Shown piece by piece: positions 1 to 7,863 of a stretch of 23,355 nucleotides of DNA (positions within the stretch are counted from its first letter, which is position 1; each line of letters opens with the position of its first letter). The position numbers were made by a program, and so were the translations under genes. Below the pieces are notes generated by a model. It did no database searches and had not been told where the DNA came from. It saw nothing but the letters and a program-made list of their open reading frames with translations. This stretch comes from Ferroplasma sp037442045 (lineage in GTDB: Archaea > Thermoplasmatota > Thermoplasmata > Thermoplasmatales > Thermoplasmataceae), in NCBI RefSeq assembly GCF_037442045.1, contig NZ_JBBIRC010000027.1, positions 1 through 23,355 on the forward strand. Direction: 5' to 3'.

Positions 1-1787
1 GAATGATGAATCATGAGCTGGTTTCTCCTCTTATAATCAATGAAACCCTTTACCCTTGAATTTAAAGGTATATCGGCATCCAGAAAATGGACAATGGTAT
101 CATCGTATTTCTGTACATTGGTAACATTTATTTTTTTCCCATTGGCTATAAAGTAGCCAAGGTCACATGGTTGGCCGCCGCCTTCTGGATAAAAAGCTGT
201 CTGGTTCAGTATTATGCTTTTATTGCCAGAGTATAGAACTATACCAGTAAATTCCTTTATCTTTGTATTATCATAGTATAACGGGCGTGTATGCACAGGA
301 GGATATTCTGCTTTGGCCTTTTTCTTGTTATGCTTGGTTTCGTGCATTGATATTACAATTTCCTGAAAATTATCCGGTAGTTCTAAATTATTTCCAGTAA
401 TTTTTCTGTACGATTCCTTAATAAGATCTTCATTAATTCCTTCTGATTCATAGAGGGTAATTGCATCTTTTAAGTCAAGCTTACCATCATGTATATATTT
501 CTGAACCTTTGCAGGTGCCGATTCATTTATTTCACGGTATTTTTCCTCTTCTATGCTTATAATATTTTTAATAAATTCCCTATCATAATTCTTTATAATA
601 TTTGAAAATATTTTGTGCTGGAAGTCCATTAGATCCATAAATCCTTTTGAGAATTCTATTTCATCCATAAGCCTGAACGACCTTCTTATAAGTGTTCTTG
701 CTAGATATCCAACCTTTACATTGGATGGTATTACATAGTCAGAAAACATTAAAAGAAGAGTTTTTGTATGGTCAGCAAGGGAATAAACACTCCTTACAAT
801 TTTTAATTGCTTTAGAAAATCGTCGTTCATAACAATATTTTTTTCTTTCAGGTATGGCTTTAATTCCTTCAACAGTTTTGATTCGCTGTAAGGATCTATT
901 CTTGCAGAGATTTCTGATATTTTTTGCATTATCCCAGGTTCTACATATCCATTATTTGCATTTGCTTCTATATATTCTATTGTATCAGCAAATATGGATT
1001 CGTAAACTGTAGGTGTTCCTGTTGATAGCCATACCAGCCTTTCAAGGCCATAGCCTGTATCAACAATTTTAAGCGGCATTGGAGAATACTTTGTACCTTC
1101 TATATCTATATCTCCTTCAGGGTCTTCTTTCATATCCATGAAGACTAACGTAGCTACTTCCAGTCCTCTTACAAATACCTCTACTGCATTTCCAGCATTG
1201 CCGCCGCCAAACCATGGCTTTTCCTTATATGTAATTTCATTTCCATTTACATGGAGTTTTTCAGTAATGAATCTGTATGAATACTCTATTGTCTCATTTT
1301 TCCAGTAGATATATTTATTCTCATAGTTAAATGCATCGTGGCATAGCATTTCAAATGAAGTTAGATGCCTCCCTGTTTTACCAACAAGATCGAGATCCAG
1401 CATGCGTATGCTTGGCTGGGACATTGCAATGGGATTTGCCGGTGGTGGAACAAGCCCTGAAGTCACCTGTGGCTGAAAATCATATATAGATGCGTTTACT
1501 AAAAGAACATCGTCGCGCCATCGTGGCACTACGGGATACGGGTCGAGAACAGTATGCCTCTGTTCATCTTTTTGAAAAAATGAGAGAAATTCATGGCGCA
1601 TTTCATCCATGGTATATGGTTTATATACCGGAGAATTGCCGATGAAAGAATAACTTTCACATGCGGGATCGCCACATGTTTGCTTTTCAGGATTTTCAGT
1701 CCAGAAATATGATGAACAGACATTACATTGCTTTCTGATAAAATTATTATCGCGGAAGAAATCCAGATCAAATTCGCTTTGTGACAT
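1..1787 (-). CDS. alaS: alanyl-tRNA synthetase, archaeal type (3' end outside window)
   Basis: Charges tRNA-Ala with alanine in the cytoplasm. My translation of the minus strand is open from the ATG at 1785-1787 to the window edge, about 595 of the usual roughly 900 residues. Near the N-terminus it has a CxxC and a CGDPxC pair (RKQCNVCSSYF, then CGDPACESY), the zinc-finger-like extension seen in archaeal AlaRS. Later come the class II signature regions FGGGNAGNAVEV and MPLKIVDTGYGLERL. The last readable residues, KRRNQLMIHH, are the beginning of the editing-domain HxxxH motif, so the editing and C-terminal oligomerisation domains lie outside. It is divergent from the dCMP deaminase gene. A TATA-like stretch lies about 25 bases before the start, which suggests a leaderless or nearly leaderless mRNA. 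Identity is certain; the 3' end cannot be judged. Confidence 0.96.
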   Translation of the reverse strand, partial: MSQSEFDLDFFRDNNFIRKQCNVCSSYFWTENPEKQTCGDPACESYSFIGNSPVYKPYTMDEMRHEFLSFFQKDEQRHTVLDPYPVVPRWRDDVLLVNASIYDFQPQVTSGLVPPPANPIAMSQPSIRMLDLDLVGKTGRHLTSFEMLCHDAFNYENKYIYWKNETIEYSYRFITEKLHVNGNEITYKEKPWFGGGNAGNAVEVFVRGLEVATLVFMDMKEDPEGDIDIEGTKYSPMPLKIVDTGYGLERLVWLSTGTPTVYESIFADTIEYIEANANNGYVEPGIMQKISEISARIDPYSESKLLKELKPYLKEKNIVMNDDFLKQLKIVRSVYSLADHTKTLLLMFSDYVIPSNVKVGYLARTLIRRSFRLMDEIEFSKGFMDLMDFQHKIFSNIIKNYDREFIKNIISIEEEKYREINESAPAKVQKYIHDGKLDLKDAITLYESEGINEDLIKESYRKITGNNLELPDNFQEIVISMHETKHNKKKAKAEYPPVHTRPLYYDNTKIKEFTGIVLYSGNKSIILNQTAFYPEGGGQPCDLGYFIANGKKINVTNVQKYDDTIVHFLDADIPLNSRVKGFIDYKRRNQLMIHH

Positions 1788-1897
1788 TTTACATACAATA
1801 CATTAGAATAAATAAATATAATTGTTATGAATATTTATATGGGCTGTAATGACTGGCGATAAATAATATTTATATCCTTATATTCGATTTGCACTTT
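1788..1897. promoter_or_regulatory. divergent promoter region between alaS and the dCMP deaminase gene
   Basis: For the plus strand, ATTTATAT at 1868-1875 is centred 26 bases before the ATG at 1898, which fits a TATA box for a leaderless transcript. An 11-base copy of the same AT motif (AATATTTATAT) occurs at 1830-1840 and again at 1865-1875. For alaS, an AT-rich TATA-like block lies at 1806-1821. These are matches by eye to the archaeal TATA consensus; no start site is proven. Confidence 0.5.
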
Positions 1898-2416
1898 ATG
1901 GAAGAAAGGCTAAAGAGGCCATCTTGGGATGAATATTTCATGCGCATGGCTTATCTTGCGGCATCACGTTCCAACTGTACCAGAAGAAAGGTTGGAGCAG
2001 TTATTGTCAGGGATAACAATGTGCTTGCAACTGGATATAACGGGCCTCCCTCGCATACTGTAAACTGCGACGTTGCAGGATGCATCAGGGATGAACTAAA
2101 GGTACCGTCAGGTGAAAGGCATGAATTATGCAGAGGATTGCATGCTGAACAGAATGCAATCATACAGGCGGCTGTAAATGGATCGTCCATAAAGGGTTCA
2201 AAAATATATGTAACAACACATCCGTGCGTAGTATGTTCCAAAATGATAATGAATTCATACATTGAGGAGATAATATTCGCAGAAGGTTATCCAGATGACC
2301 TTGCAGAATTAATGCTGCTGGAAAGTACTGTAAAGATAAGGAAATTCAATTTGAGTGACCGTGAAGTAGAATCAATAATCGGGGTATATTATACACACAA
2401 AACAGGAGAAGATTGA
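1898..2416 (+). CDS. deoxycytidylate (dCMP) deaminase, zinc-dependent
   Basis: Deaminates dCMP to dUMP, the precursor for thymidylate synthesis. The protein (172 residues from ATG 1898) has the cytidine/deoxycytidylate deaminase zinc site: HAE at residues 82-84 (His ligand and catalytic Glu) and PCVVC with cysteines 110 and 113. Additional cysteines at 57, 62 and 78 (NCDVAGC and ELCRGLHAE) match the ComEB/dCMP deaminase subfamily rather than cytidine deaminase. The frame extends upstream to a TTG at 1889, but the ATG at 1898 sits 26 bases from a TATA box (1868-1875) and needs no leader, so I prefer it. It stands alone on the plus strand. A T7 run at 2455-2461 may end its transcript. Allosteric control by dCTP/dTTP is known in the family but cannot be read from this sequence. 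Confidence 0.9.
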   Translation: MEERLKRPSWDEYFMRMAYLAASRSNCTRRKVGAVIVRDNNVLATGYNGPPSHTVNCDVAGCIRDELKVPSGERHELCRGLHAEQNAIIQAAVNGSSIKGSKIYVTTHPCVVCSKMIMNSYIEEIIFAEGYPDDLAELMLLESTVKIRKFNLSDREVESIIGVYYTHKTGED

Positions 2417-2454
2417 TACATAAACCCATACTGTAACCATCATATTTATTGAAA

Positions 2455-2461
2455 TTTTTTT
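2455..2461 (+). terminator. oligo-T run downstream of the dCMP deaminase gene
   Basis: Seven consecutive T residues lie 38 bases after the stop codon. Archaeal RNA polymerase commonly stops at such runs without a hairpin. The assignment rests only on composition and position. Confidence 0.35.
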
Positions 2462-2529
2462 AATTCCAGACGCGAAATTCATCATATTTTATGTTATTGT
2501 TTTTATAATAAGTTCAAATAAAAAATAAG

Positions 2530-2538
2530 TTTATATAA
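2530..2538 (+). promoter_or_regulatory. TATA box of the hsp20 gene
   Basis: TTTATATAA is a near-perfect archaeal TATA box. Its centre (2534) predicts a start site near 2559, which would place the start inside the palindrome at 2554-2578 and give a leader of about 30 bases. Confidence 0.7.
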
Positions 2539-2553
2539 CAATAAGTGATATAC

Positions 2554-2578
2554 AGTTAACAACTAATGGTTGTTAACT
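2554..2578 (+). promoter_or_regulatory. palindromic operator over the hsp20 transcription start
   Basis: A perfect 10-bp inverted repeat: AGTTAACAAC at 2554-2563 and its reverse complement at 2569-2578, separated by five bases. It begins 16 bases after the TATA box and covers the predicted start site, a position where a bound repressor would block polymerase recruitment. The adjacent regulator at 3159-3740 resembles Pyrococcus Phr, a heat-shock repressor known to bind across the start of its own and the hsp20 promoters. The repeat is seen directly; its role as operator is inferred. Confidence 0.65.
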
Positions 2579-2580
2579 AA

Positions 2581-2586
2581 GGTGAT
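2581..2586 (+). promoter_or_regulatory. Shine-Dalgarno site GGTGAT of hsp20
   Basis: GGTGAT lies four bases before the ATG at 2591 and is complementary to the archaeal 16S 3' end. It confirms the start codon and shows that this mRNA has a leader, unlike its leaderless neighbours. Confidence 0.75.
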
Positions 2587-2590
2587 ATAA

Positions 2591-3130
2591 ATGAATGGAA
2601 GAAAAGATGATGATTGGGGTGATATCTTCAATGATATGTATGATGAGTTTGGACTTGATATGAGAAAGATAAACAAAGAAATGGCTAAATTCTGGGAATC
2701 CATGATGAAGGGAGATGCAAATAGCAAAATAATGGGGCCTTATGTATATGGATTCAGCTATAAGGTCGGCCCTGATGGAAAACCAATGTTTCAGGAATTT
2801 GGCAATGTCCCGGGAAACAAACTTGGATATAAAGAGGGTGCACAGGAAGATTACAGGGAGCCTTTAACAGATATAAATGAGGACAAAGATAATGTATACA
2901 TAACATACGAACTTCCAGGCGTCGAGAAAAGTGACATAAATCTGGTAGTAAATGAAAGCAATATTGAAATGAAAGTTGATAAAGGGTCAAGGAAATACTA
3001 TAAAAACATTGACTTGAATGCACCTATCGATGTTGATAGTGTTATTGCCAAATTTACAAATGGTGTACTGGACATAACCATTAAAAAATTAAACAGCAAA
3101 AATGGCGGAAGAGCAGTTAAGATAGATTAA
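2591..3130 (+). CDS. hsp20: Hsp20 / alpha-crystallin family small heat-shock protein
   Basis: ATP-independent cytoplasmic holdase that binds unfolding proteins during heat or acid stress. The protein has 179 residues. Residues 1-47 are acidic and Met-rich. Residues 48-76 (MGPYVYGFSYKVGPDGKP and onward) form a segment known from archaeal Hsp20-like proteins. The alpha-crystallin domain spans about 88-167, with YELPGV at 105-110 and the signature FTNGVLDITI at 155-164. The C-terminal tail is short; I see no clear I-x-I/V anchoring motif, though AVKID may act as a weak one. The start is fixed by the GGTGAT site. It is the first gene of a probable two-gene unit with the winged-helix regulator 28 bases downstream and is preceded by a TATA box and palindromic operator, so stress-inducible control is likely. 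Confidence 0.9.
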   Translation: MNGRKDDDWGDIFNDMYDEFGLDMRKINKEMAKFWESMMKGDANSKIMGPYVYGFSYKVGPDGKPMFQEFGNVPGNKLGYKEGAQEDYREPLTDINEDKDNVYITYELPGVEKSDINLVVNESNIEMKVDKGSRKYYKNIDLNAPIDVDSVIAKFTNGVLDITIKKLNSKNGGRAVKID

Positions 3131-3158
3131 ACTATTTTTTTATTTTTCAGGTATTTTT
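3131..3158 (+). terminator. T-rich spacer between hsp20 and its regulator, possible leaky terminator
   Basis: The 28-base spacer holds a T7 run (3135-3141) and two T5 runs. Oligo-T stretches terminate archaeal transcription, so part of the hsp20 transcripts may stop here and the regulator would be made from read-through. I see no TATA box of its own. An AGGT at 3149-3152 may serve as a weak ribosome site for the regulator. Confidence 0.35.
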
Positions 3159-3740
3159 ATGAATGATGATTTATGGTCTATTTTACTTGCGCTGGAAAAC
3201 AATACAAGGCGAGAGATGTTAAAAACACTGTCAAATTACGACTCTTATGCCCTGGAACTGAGCAGAATGGTTGGAGTTTCGCAGCAGGCAATCAATAAAC
3301 AGCTTGAAATACTTGAAAAGCTTGGATTAATATCTACAGATGGAAGTGTGCCATCGATTATGGGGCCACCAAGGAAAATATATAAATCCATGGGATTTTC
3401 AACGATAATTATAGATTATTCAAAAAATTTTATGAGCATTAAAAAAATGGACTTTAATTATGCAAAAACAGATGTTGAAGGCACAAATTCCGATCTTATC
3501 AACGAAATTAAAAATTTGAACAGAGATATTGAAGAAATTGATAGAACAAGAAATTTAATGTCTGCAAAAAAGGATGCAATAATTGGGAAATTAAAGGAAA
3601 GAGCTGCAGGATATGATAATTTTTACAGAAAAATTATAAACGAATACTTAGAAACTATGGATGTATCAATAGTAGGAAGAAATACGGGAATCCCCAATGA
3701 AATGGTAGTAAAAATCATAGAGAAATTTATGTCCGATTAG
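3159..3740 (+). CDS. ArsR-type winged-helix regulator, Phr-like
   Basis: Predicted DNA-binding repressor, 193 residues. Residues 8-60 form a winged-helix domain: ALENNTRREMLKTL is the usual ArsR/Phr opening, and the recognition helix lies near 41-52 (SQQAINKQLEIL). The wing carries GPPRKIYK at 69-76, matching the GRPRKYY wing of Phr. Residues 110-165 are rich in charged heptads and probably form a dimerising coiled coil. Length and order match Pyrococcus furiosus Phr (about 202 residues), the heat-shock repressor of hsp20 and an AAA ATPase gene. The gene follows hsp20 by 28 bases and has no obvious promoter, so it is probably co-transcribed and self-regulated through the palindrome at 2554-2578. 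The family call is firm; the target is inferred from position and resemblance. Confidence 0.82.
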   Translation: MNDDLWSILLALENNTRREMLKTLSNYDSYALELSRMVGVSQQAINKQLEILEKLGLISTDGSVPSIMGPPRKIYKSMGFSTIIIDYSKNFMSIKKMDFNYAKTDVEGTNSDLINEIKNLNRDIEEIDRTRNLMSAKKDAIIGKLKERAAGYDNFYRKIINEYLETMDVSIVGRNTGIPNEMVVKIIEKFMSD

Positions 3741-3770
3741 ATTTTAATATTTCCGATTTTATGTTAAAAG

Positions 3771-3777
3771 TTATATA
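3771..3777 (+). promoter_or_regulatory. TATA box of the OsmC-family gene
   Basis: TTATATA is centred 24 bases before the ATG at 3798. This favours a leaderless transcript and that start codon over the in-frame TTG at 3789. Confidence 0.6.
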
Positions 3778-3797
3778 TTTTTTATACATTGGTAGAT

Positions 3798-4214
3798 ATG
3801 AAAGTCTCATTTAAATTTGATAGTGAAATTGGATTTACATCAGATGATAGTAAAAAAAAGATAGAGTTCAAAAATTCAATAGTAAACAAAGATGAGTACC
3901 ATTCTCCAACGGAATTGTTGTTACTTGCTATGGGGGGGTGTACCAGCGATGATGTCCTTAACATATTAAAAAAAATGAGGGAAAAAGTAAAAAGCTACAG
4001 ATGTGAGGTTACCGGTGAAAAAAGAGACACTGACCCAAAAATGTTAAAATATGCAGAAATACATTATATATTTGATGGTGATGTTGATTCTGAATCGGTA
4101 AAGAAGGCTATAGACCTGTCACTGGAAAAATATTGCTCTGTATCGCTCACTGTAAAAGGCGCAGGCATTCCAGTATCATATTATTATACAATAAATGGGA
4201 AGGATTACCGCTAA
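3798..4214 (+). CDS. OsmC/Ohr-family protein
   Basis: Members of this family reduce organic hydroperoxides with a pair of cysteines. The 138-residue protein has the two expected cysteines: Cys48 in LLAMGGCTSDDVL and Cys113 in EKYCSVSLTVK. This layout is closest to the YhfA-like OsmC branch found in many prokaryotes, where the substrate is often unknown. The helix after Cys48 and the IPV strand near the C-terminus also fit. An upstream TTG at 3789 is possible, but the TATA spacing supports ATG 3798. The stop codon overlaps that of the convergent threonine-synthase-like gene by four bases (CTAA). A role in peroxide or sulfur-compound defence is likely in an acidophile, but the exact substrate cannot be read. 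Confidence 0.85.
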   Translation: MKVSFKFDSEIGFTSDDSKKKIEFKNSIVNKDEYHSPTELLLLAMGGCTSDDVLNILKKMREKVKSYRCEVTGEKRDTDPKMLKYAEIHYIFDGDVDSESVKKAIDLSLEKYCSVSLTVKGAGIPVSYYYTINGKDYR

Positions 4215-5224
4215 TTTTTAAGCCCGTTTCCAGTAAGAATTAGCATGGATCTTCCATCAAAATGATATTTATTATAGGCGGCAAAAACAGTAGCAGAACT
4301 GTATTCTACATAGAATCCTTTCAATGCCAAATCCATTCTTGCTTTTATAATTTCATTCTCTGATACAGATATACACATGTTTCCATTTCTCAGTATATTC
4401 ATTATTGATTTAATAAGTACAGGACGTTTTGCAACCAGTGCATCGGCTATTGATGAAAGATCATTATCCGGATCATATTTTTTCCCATTTGCTGCAGAGC
4501 ATAAAGGCGATATATTTTCTGGCTGTACTGCTATTATTTTCGGCATAATTTTAATCTCTCCGGAATTATAAAGATGGACTAAACCGCTATAGAGACCGGA
4601 GAGCAACGTGCCTGCGGAAACCGGTACAAATATATGATTCGGCATATTGCCCTGAAGAAATATTTCATAGGCAAGTGTTCTAATTCCATCCCTGAATTCG
4701 GGATTTAATATGTGCGATGCATAAAATCCGTCAGCGTGTTCAGCTTCTTCCTGAACCTTATCCCTGGATCCATTGATTTTTATTATAGCCGCACCGTAAC
4801 TTTCAATCTGCTTTAACTTGCCTTGATTTGCATTGGCAGGTACGTATATTTTTGTTTTAAATCCTGATCTTGATCCGTATGCAGCTATGGATGCTCCTGC
4901 ATTTCCTGATGAATCTTCATTGATTGTACCTATATTTAATTCCCGTTTCATGGAATTCAAATATGAGATTAAATTTTTAGTGCCACGATCCTTATAAGAA
5001 TACGTTGGTGAGTAATAGTCCAGTTTAAACGATAAGTTTTCATTGATTCTTACAACAGGCGTTTGAACTTCGCCCAACGTTACCCATTTATTTATATAAT
5101 CAAAGTTGTTTTCAATCTGCTCTGTAAATTTCTTCTCTGGTATAATTTCAAAAGGCTCATTGCATTTACTGCATCTTAATTCGTGTGAAATTCTTGGATG
5201 ACCGTTAAGGCATACTGTTTTCAT
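4211..5224 (-). CDS. thrC: threonine synthase-like PLP enzyme
   Basis: Fold-type II pyridoxal-phosphate enzyme, probably converting O-phosphohomoserine to threonine. Of 337 residues, 1-25 form a small zinc-ribbon-like element (CxxxH, then CSKC at 18-21), common in archaeal ThrC. The PLP lysine is Lys78 in SYKDRG, the cofactor phosphate loop is SSGNAG near 105-110, and the C-terminal TGNGLK closes the site. It is shorter than most ThrC proteins (about 350-400 residues). Cysteate synthase and other ThrC-like lyases share this plan, so the substrate is not certain. It lies 42 bases after fusA on the same strand, behind a T6 run and a weak TATA-like stretch (5248-5258), so separate transcription is plausible. 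Its 3' end overlaps the OsmC gene by four bases. Confidence 0.82.
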   Translation of the reverse strand: MKTVCLNGHPRISHELRCSKCNEPFEIIPEKKFTEQIENNFDYINKWVTLGEVQTPVVRINENLSFKLDYYSPTYSYKDRGTKNLISYLNSMKRELNIGTINEDSSGNAGASIAAYGSRSGFKTKIYVPANANQGKLKQIESYGAAIIKINGSRDKVQEEAEHADGFYASHILNPEFRDGIRTLAYEIFLQGNMPNHIFVPVSAGTLLSGLYSGLVHLYNSGEIKIMPKIIAVQPENISPLCSAANGKKYDPDNDLSSIADALVAKRPVLIKSIMNILRNGNMCISVSENEIIKARMDLALKGFYVEYSSATVFAAYNKYHFDGRSMLILTGNGLKN

Positions 5225-5260
5225 AAAAATAATAATACAATGAAAAATAAAATATTTTGC

Positions 5261-5266
5261 AAAAAA
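5261..5266 (-). terminator. oligo-T run directly after fusA
   Basis: On the minus strand the fusA stop codon is followed at once by TTTTTT and further T-rich sequence (5242-5266), a likely intrinsic archaeal terminator for the tuf-rps10-fusA transcripts. Confidence 0.4.
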
Positions 5267-7465
5267 TTAAAGAGATGAATAATACGATTCATCGTATGGC
5301 TCTGGTTTGAGTCCTTTCCTTTCCCTTATTTTTGCAACTATACCTGCCTGCAGTTCATATGGAACACGTTGGTAACCTGAGTTTTCTGAGCTCCATATGG
5401 CCTTTCCCCCAGTGGCACTTCTTATTGCTGATGCAAATCCAATCATCCCTGCTACAGGGGCATTTGCTATTACAGTTATTTCGTCTCCTGTCTGCTGCAT
5501 ATCCTCAACAACACCACGCCTCTGCTGAAGCTCACTTGTGACAGGCCCCATTAAATCCTGCGGCACGCTTATGTAAACTTTCTGTATGGGCTCCATTAGA
5601 ACCCTCCCCGCCTGGCACATTGCCCCATATATTGAGTTTCTGCCTGCCGGTATAACCTGAGCAGGACCTCTGTGTATGCTATCTTCATGAAGCTTTGCAT
5701 CCATCAGGCTTACTTTAAGCCCGAACACCTTTTCATTTGCCAGAGGCCCTTTATTAAGTGATTCAGTAAAAGATTCTATAAGAAGTTCCATTGTTTCATC
5801 AAGATACTGTATTCCCTTTGTCATATCAATTAAAAGGTTTGTTCCGTGTGTGGATACAAGGCCTCTTGCCTCGTTATGATCAAGGCCTGCTTCCTCAAGT
5901 GTTGCCATGACAGCTTTTTTATCCTTGATTTTGGTGCCGTCAGGTATTTTACCGTCAAGTATAGCCTGTACAACTCCTTCTGGTAATGGTGCCACCTTGA
6001 AATAGAATCTGTTATGCTTATTTGGAGATTTTCCTTCAAATGGGCCACCAGTTTTATCCACAGTTTCTCTGTAAACTACCAGTGGAGCTGAAGTTACAAC
6101 TTCAACGTGATAATCATTTTTAATCCTGTACAGTGTAATTTCAAGGTGCAGTTCTCCCATACCTGAAATTAGATGCTCGCCTGTTTCCTGGTTTATATCA
6201 ACTTGTATTGAAGGGTCTGCCTTGGAAACCGATCTTAATACATCTATAAGTTTAGGAAGATCTGCTGTATGTTTTGCTTCAATTGCAAGTGTAACTACTG
6301 GCTCTGAATAATGCGACATTGGCTCAAAATCTTCCATATCCGACAATGATGATACTGTAGATCCTGCAATTGCTCCTTTTAACCCTACAACTGCAGCTAT
6401 ATTTCCTGCAGCTATCTCATCTATTGATATTCTGTCAGGTCCTACCATCATTGATAATAACTGTACTTTTGATTTGCCTGCACCTGTAACATATAATTCA
6501 TTGCCCTTTCTTATTATTCCTGAGAAAACTCTTCCTACTGCAATTTCACCTGCATGTGGGTCAATAAGTATTTTTGTGATCATCATGCTTATTGGCCCAT
6601 TGTCATCACATATTTCCATTGCCTTTCCTATATCGCTATTTAGATCTCCATGCCATATCTGTGGTATCCTGTATTTCTGCGCCACAGCTGGATTCGGTAG
6701 ATTCTTTATAACCATATCAAGAACCACTTTATGCAGTGGTGCCCTTTTGGCAAGTTCTTTCTGTTTTCCCGTACTAACTAAATCTACTATATCCTTAAAA
6801 GTTACTTTAAATAAGCCCATTGCGGGAACGGATAATGCCCAGTTATGGTATGCTGAACCGAAAGCCACTGTTCCGTTTTTGACATTTACCAGCCATGATG
6901 TAGAAAATTCTTTAGATGCATATTTTGTAATAAGGCGATTGACGTCCGATATTACTTTTATGAAACGCTTCTGCATTTCATCGCCGTTCAATTTCAACTC
7001 GTTTATCAGCCTGTCAACTTTGTTAATAAAAAGAACAGGTTTCACCAGCTCCTTAAGAGCCTGCCTGACAACTGTTTCTGTCTGTGGCATTACACCCTCA
7101 ACTGAATCGACAACAATTACTGTCCCATCAACAGCTCTCATAGCCCTTGTTACATCCCCGCCAAAGTCAACGTGGCCGGGAGTATCTATAAGATTAATAA
7201 GGTATTCTTTGCCCTCGACTTCGTGAACCATTGAAGCATTTGCAGCATTAATTGTTATTCCCCTTGCCTGCTCCTGCTCATCATAATCAAGAAGCAATTG
7301 CTTTCCTGCCAGTTCCTCGCTCATCATGCCTGCACCGGCTATAAGATTATCACTCAAAGTGGTTTTACCATGATCTATATGAGCGGCAATATCAATATTC
7401 CTGATCAATTCTGGATGTTCAACTAATTTCATTGCTTTTGCAACATTTTCTTCCTTTCTACCCAT
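5267..7465 (-). CDS. fusA: translation elongation factor EF-2
   Basis: Ribosome translocase GTPase, 732 residues, the normal archaeal length. GTP-binding motifs are AHIDHGKTT (G1), ARGITI (G2), DTPGHVDF (G3) and NKVDR (G4). The diphthamide site is the His in DSIHRGPAQVIPA, at residue 598. That makes it a target of diphthamide synthesis and of toxins that modify it. A GTG at 7474 is in frame, but the ATG at 7465 matches family N-termini (MGRKEE) and follows a GGTG ribosome site seven bases upstream, which contains that GTG. It lies 80 bases after rps10 on the same strand, with AT-rich DNA between that could hold its own promoter (TTATATAAT near 7506-7515 on the minus strand). No intein is present. 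Confidence 0.97.
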   Translation of the reverse strand: MGRKEENVAKAMKLVEHPELIRNIDIAAHIDHGKTTLSDNLIAGAGMMSEELAGKQLLLDYDEQEQARGITINAANASMVHEVEGKEYLINLIDTPGHVDFGGDVTRAMRAVDGTVIVVDSVEGVMPQTETVVRQALKELVKPVLFINKVDRLINELKLNGDEMQKRFIKVISDVNRLITKYASKEFSTSWLVNVKNGTVAFGSAYHNWALSVPAMGLFKVTFKDIVDLVSTGKQKELAKRAPLHKVVLDMVIKNLPNPAVAQKYRIPQIWHGDLNSDIGKAMEICDDNGPISMMITKILIDPHAGEIAVGRVFSGIIRKGNELYVTGAGKSKVQLLSMMVGPDRISIDEIAAGNIAAVVGLKGAIAGSTVSSLSDMEDFEPMSHYSEPVVTLAIEAKHTADLPKLIDVLRSVSKADPSIQVDINQETGEHLISGMGELHLEITLYRIKNDYHVEVVTSAPLVVYRETVDKTGGPFEGKSPNKHNRFYFKVAPLPEGVVQAILDGKIPDGTKIKDKKAVMATLEEAGLDHNEARGLVSTHGTNLLIDMTKGIQYLDETMELLIESFTESLNKGPLANEKVFGLKVSLMDAKLHEDSIHRGPAQVIPAGRNSIYGAMCQAGRVLMEPIQKVYISVPQDLMGPVTSELQQRRGVVEDMQQTGDEITVIANAPVAGMIGFASAIRSATGGKAIWSSENSGYQRVPYELQAGIVAKIRERKGLKPEPYDESYYSSL

Positions 7466-7545
7466 TAACAACACCGTTTAAGTTTATAATACTGTATTAA
7501 AAGTCATTATATAATAATTATTAAAATTTATAAAAAATTGGTAAT
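7466..7545 (-). promoter_or_regulatory. rps10-fusA spacer with possible fusA promoter
   Basis: The 80-base AT-rich gap holds TATA-like stretches, notably around 7506-7515 and 7485-7495. The former would give a leader of about 20 bases containing the GGTG ribosome site. The evidence is by eye only. Confidence 0.35.
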
Positions 7546-7857
7546 TTAGCTTTTTATCTGGATTTCAATTCTCACGCCATCGGGTATGGATATTCTCATA
7601 AGTTGCCTCAGAGTCCTTTCATCGGCATCCACATCCAGAAGGCGTTTGTGTATTCTCATTTCCCAGCGATCCCATGTGGGAGACCCCTCTCCATCTGGAC
7701 TTTTGCGTACTGGAACTTTGAGTTTCTTTGTTGGTAATGGAACCGGCCCGTGTATTTCAACACCGGTTCTTTTAGCTATGGCTTTTATCTCATTGCAAAC
7801 AATGTCAACTACCTGATTTTCTGTGCCGCTAAGTGAAATCCTTGCTTTATATGTCAT
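7546..7857 (-). CDS. rps10: 30S ribosomal protein uS10
   Basis: Small-subunit head protein, 103 residues, the full archaeal length. It has the typical RISLSGTENQVVD opening, the long extended loop HGPVPLPTKKLKVPVRKSPDGEGS (positions about 36-59), and a C-terminal half ending in ISIPDGVRIEIQIKS. The ATG at 7857 lies six bases after the tuf stop, with a GTGTGA stretch spanning that stop as a likely ribosome site, so the two are translationally linked. This tuf-rps10 pairing is general in archaea. Confidence 0.97.
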   Translation of the reverse strand: MTYKARISLSGTENQVVDIVCNEIKAIAKRTGVEIHGPVPLPTKKLKVPVRKSPDGEGSPTWDRWEMRIHKRLLDVDADERTLRQLMRISIPDGVRIEIQIKS

Positions 7858-7863
7858 ATATCG

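Noticed and set aside
1529..1798. Minus-strand open frame of 89 codons at the alaS start.
   Set aside because: It overlaps the N-terminal coding part of alaS in another frame. The alaS frame carries the zinc motif and known synthetase signatures; this one has none.
1859..1873. Seven-bp AT-only palindrome ATAAATA/TATTTAT upstream of the dCMP deaminase gene.
   Set aside because: It coincides with the TATA box and consists only of A and T, so chance symmetry is likely. I do not call it an operator.
2438..2489. Direct repeat CATCATATTT (2438-2447 and 2480-2489) upstream of hsp20.
   Set aside because: Ten AT-rich bases in a 174-base AT-rich gap, 50 to 100 bases from the promoter, with no third copy. 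Too weak to call a site.
6474..7226. Long plus-strand open frame of 250 codons opposite EF-2.
   Set aside because: It is antisense to the GTPase domain of fusA, which is unmistakable. The frame has no family resemblance and is typical of a shadow of a strongly coded gene.
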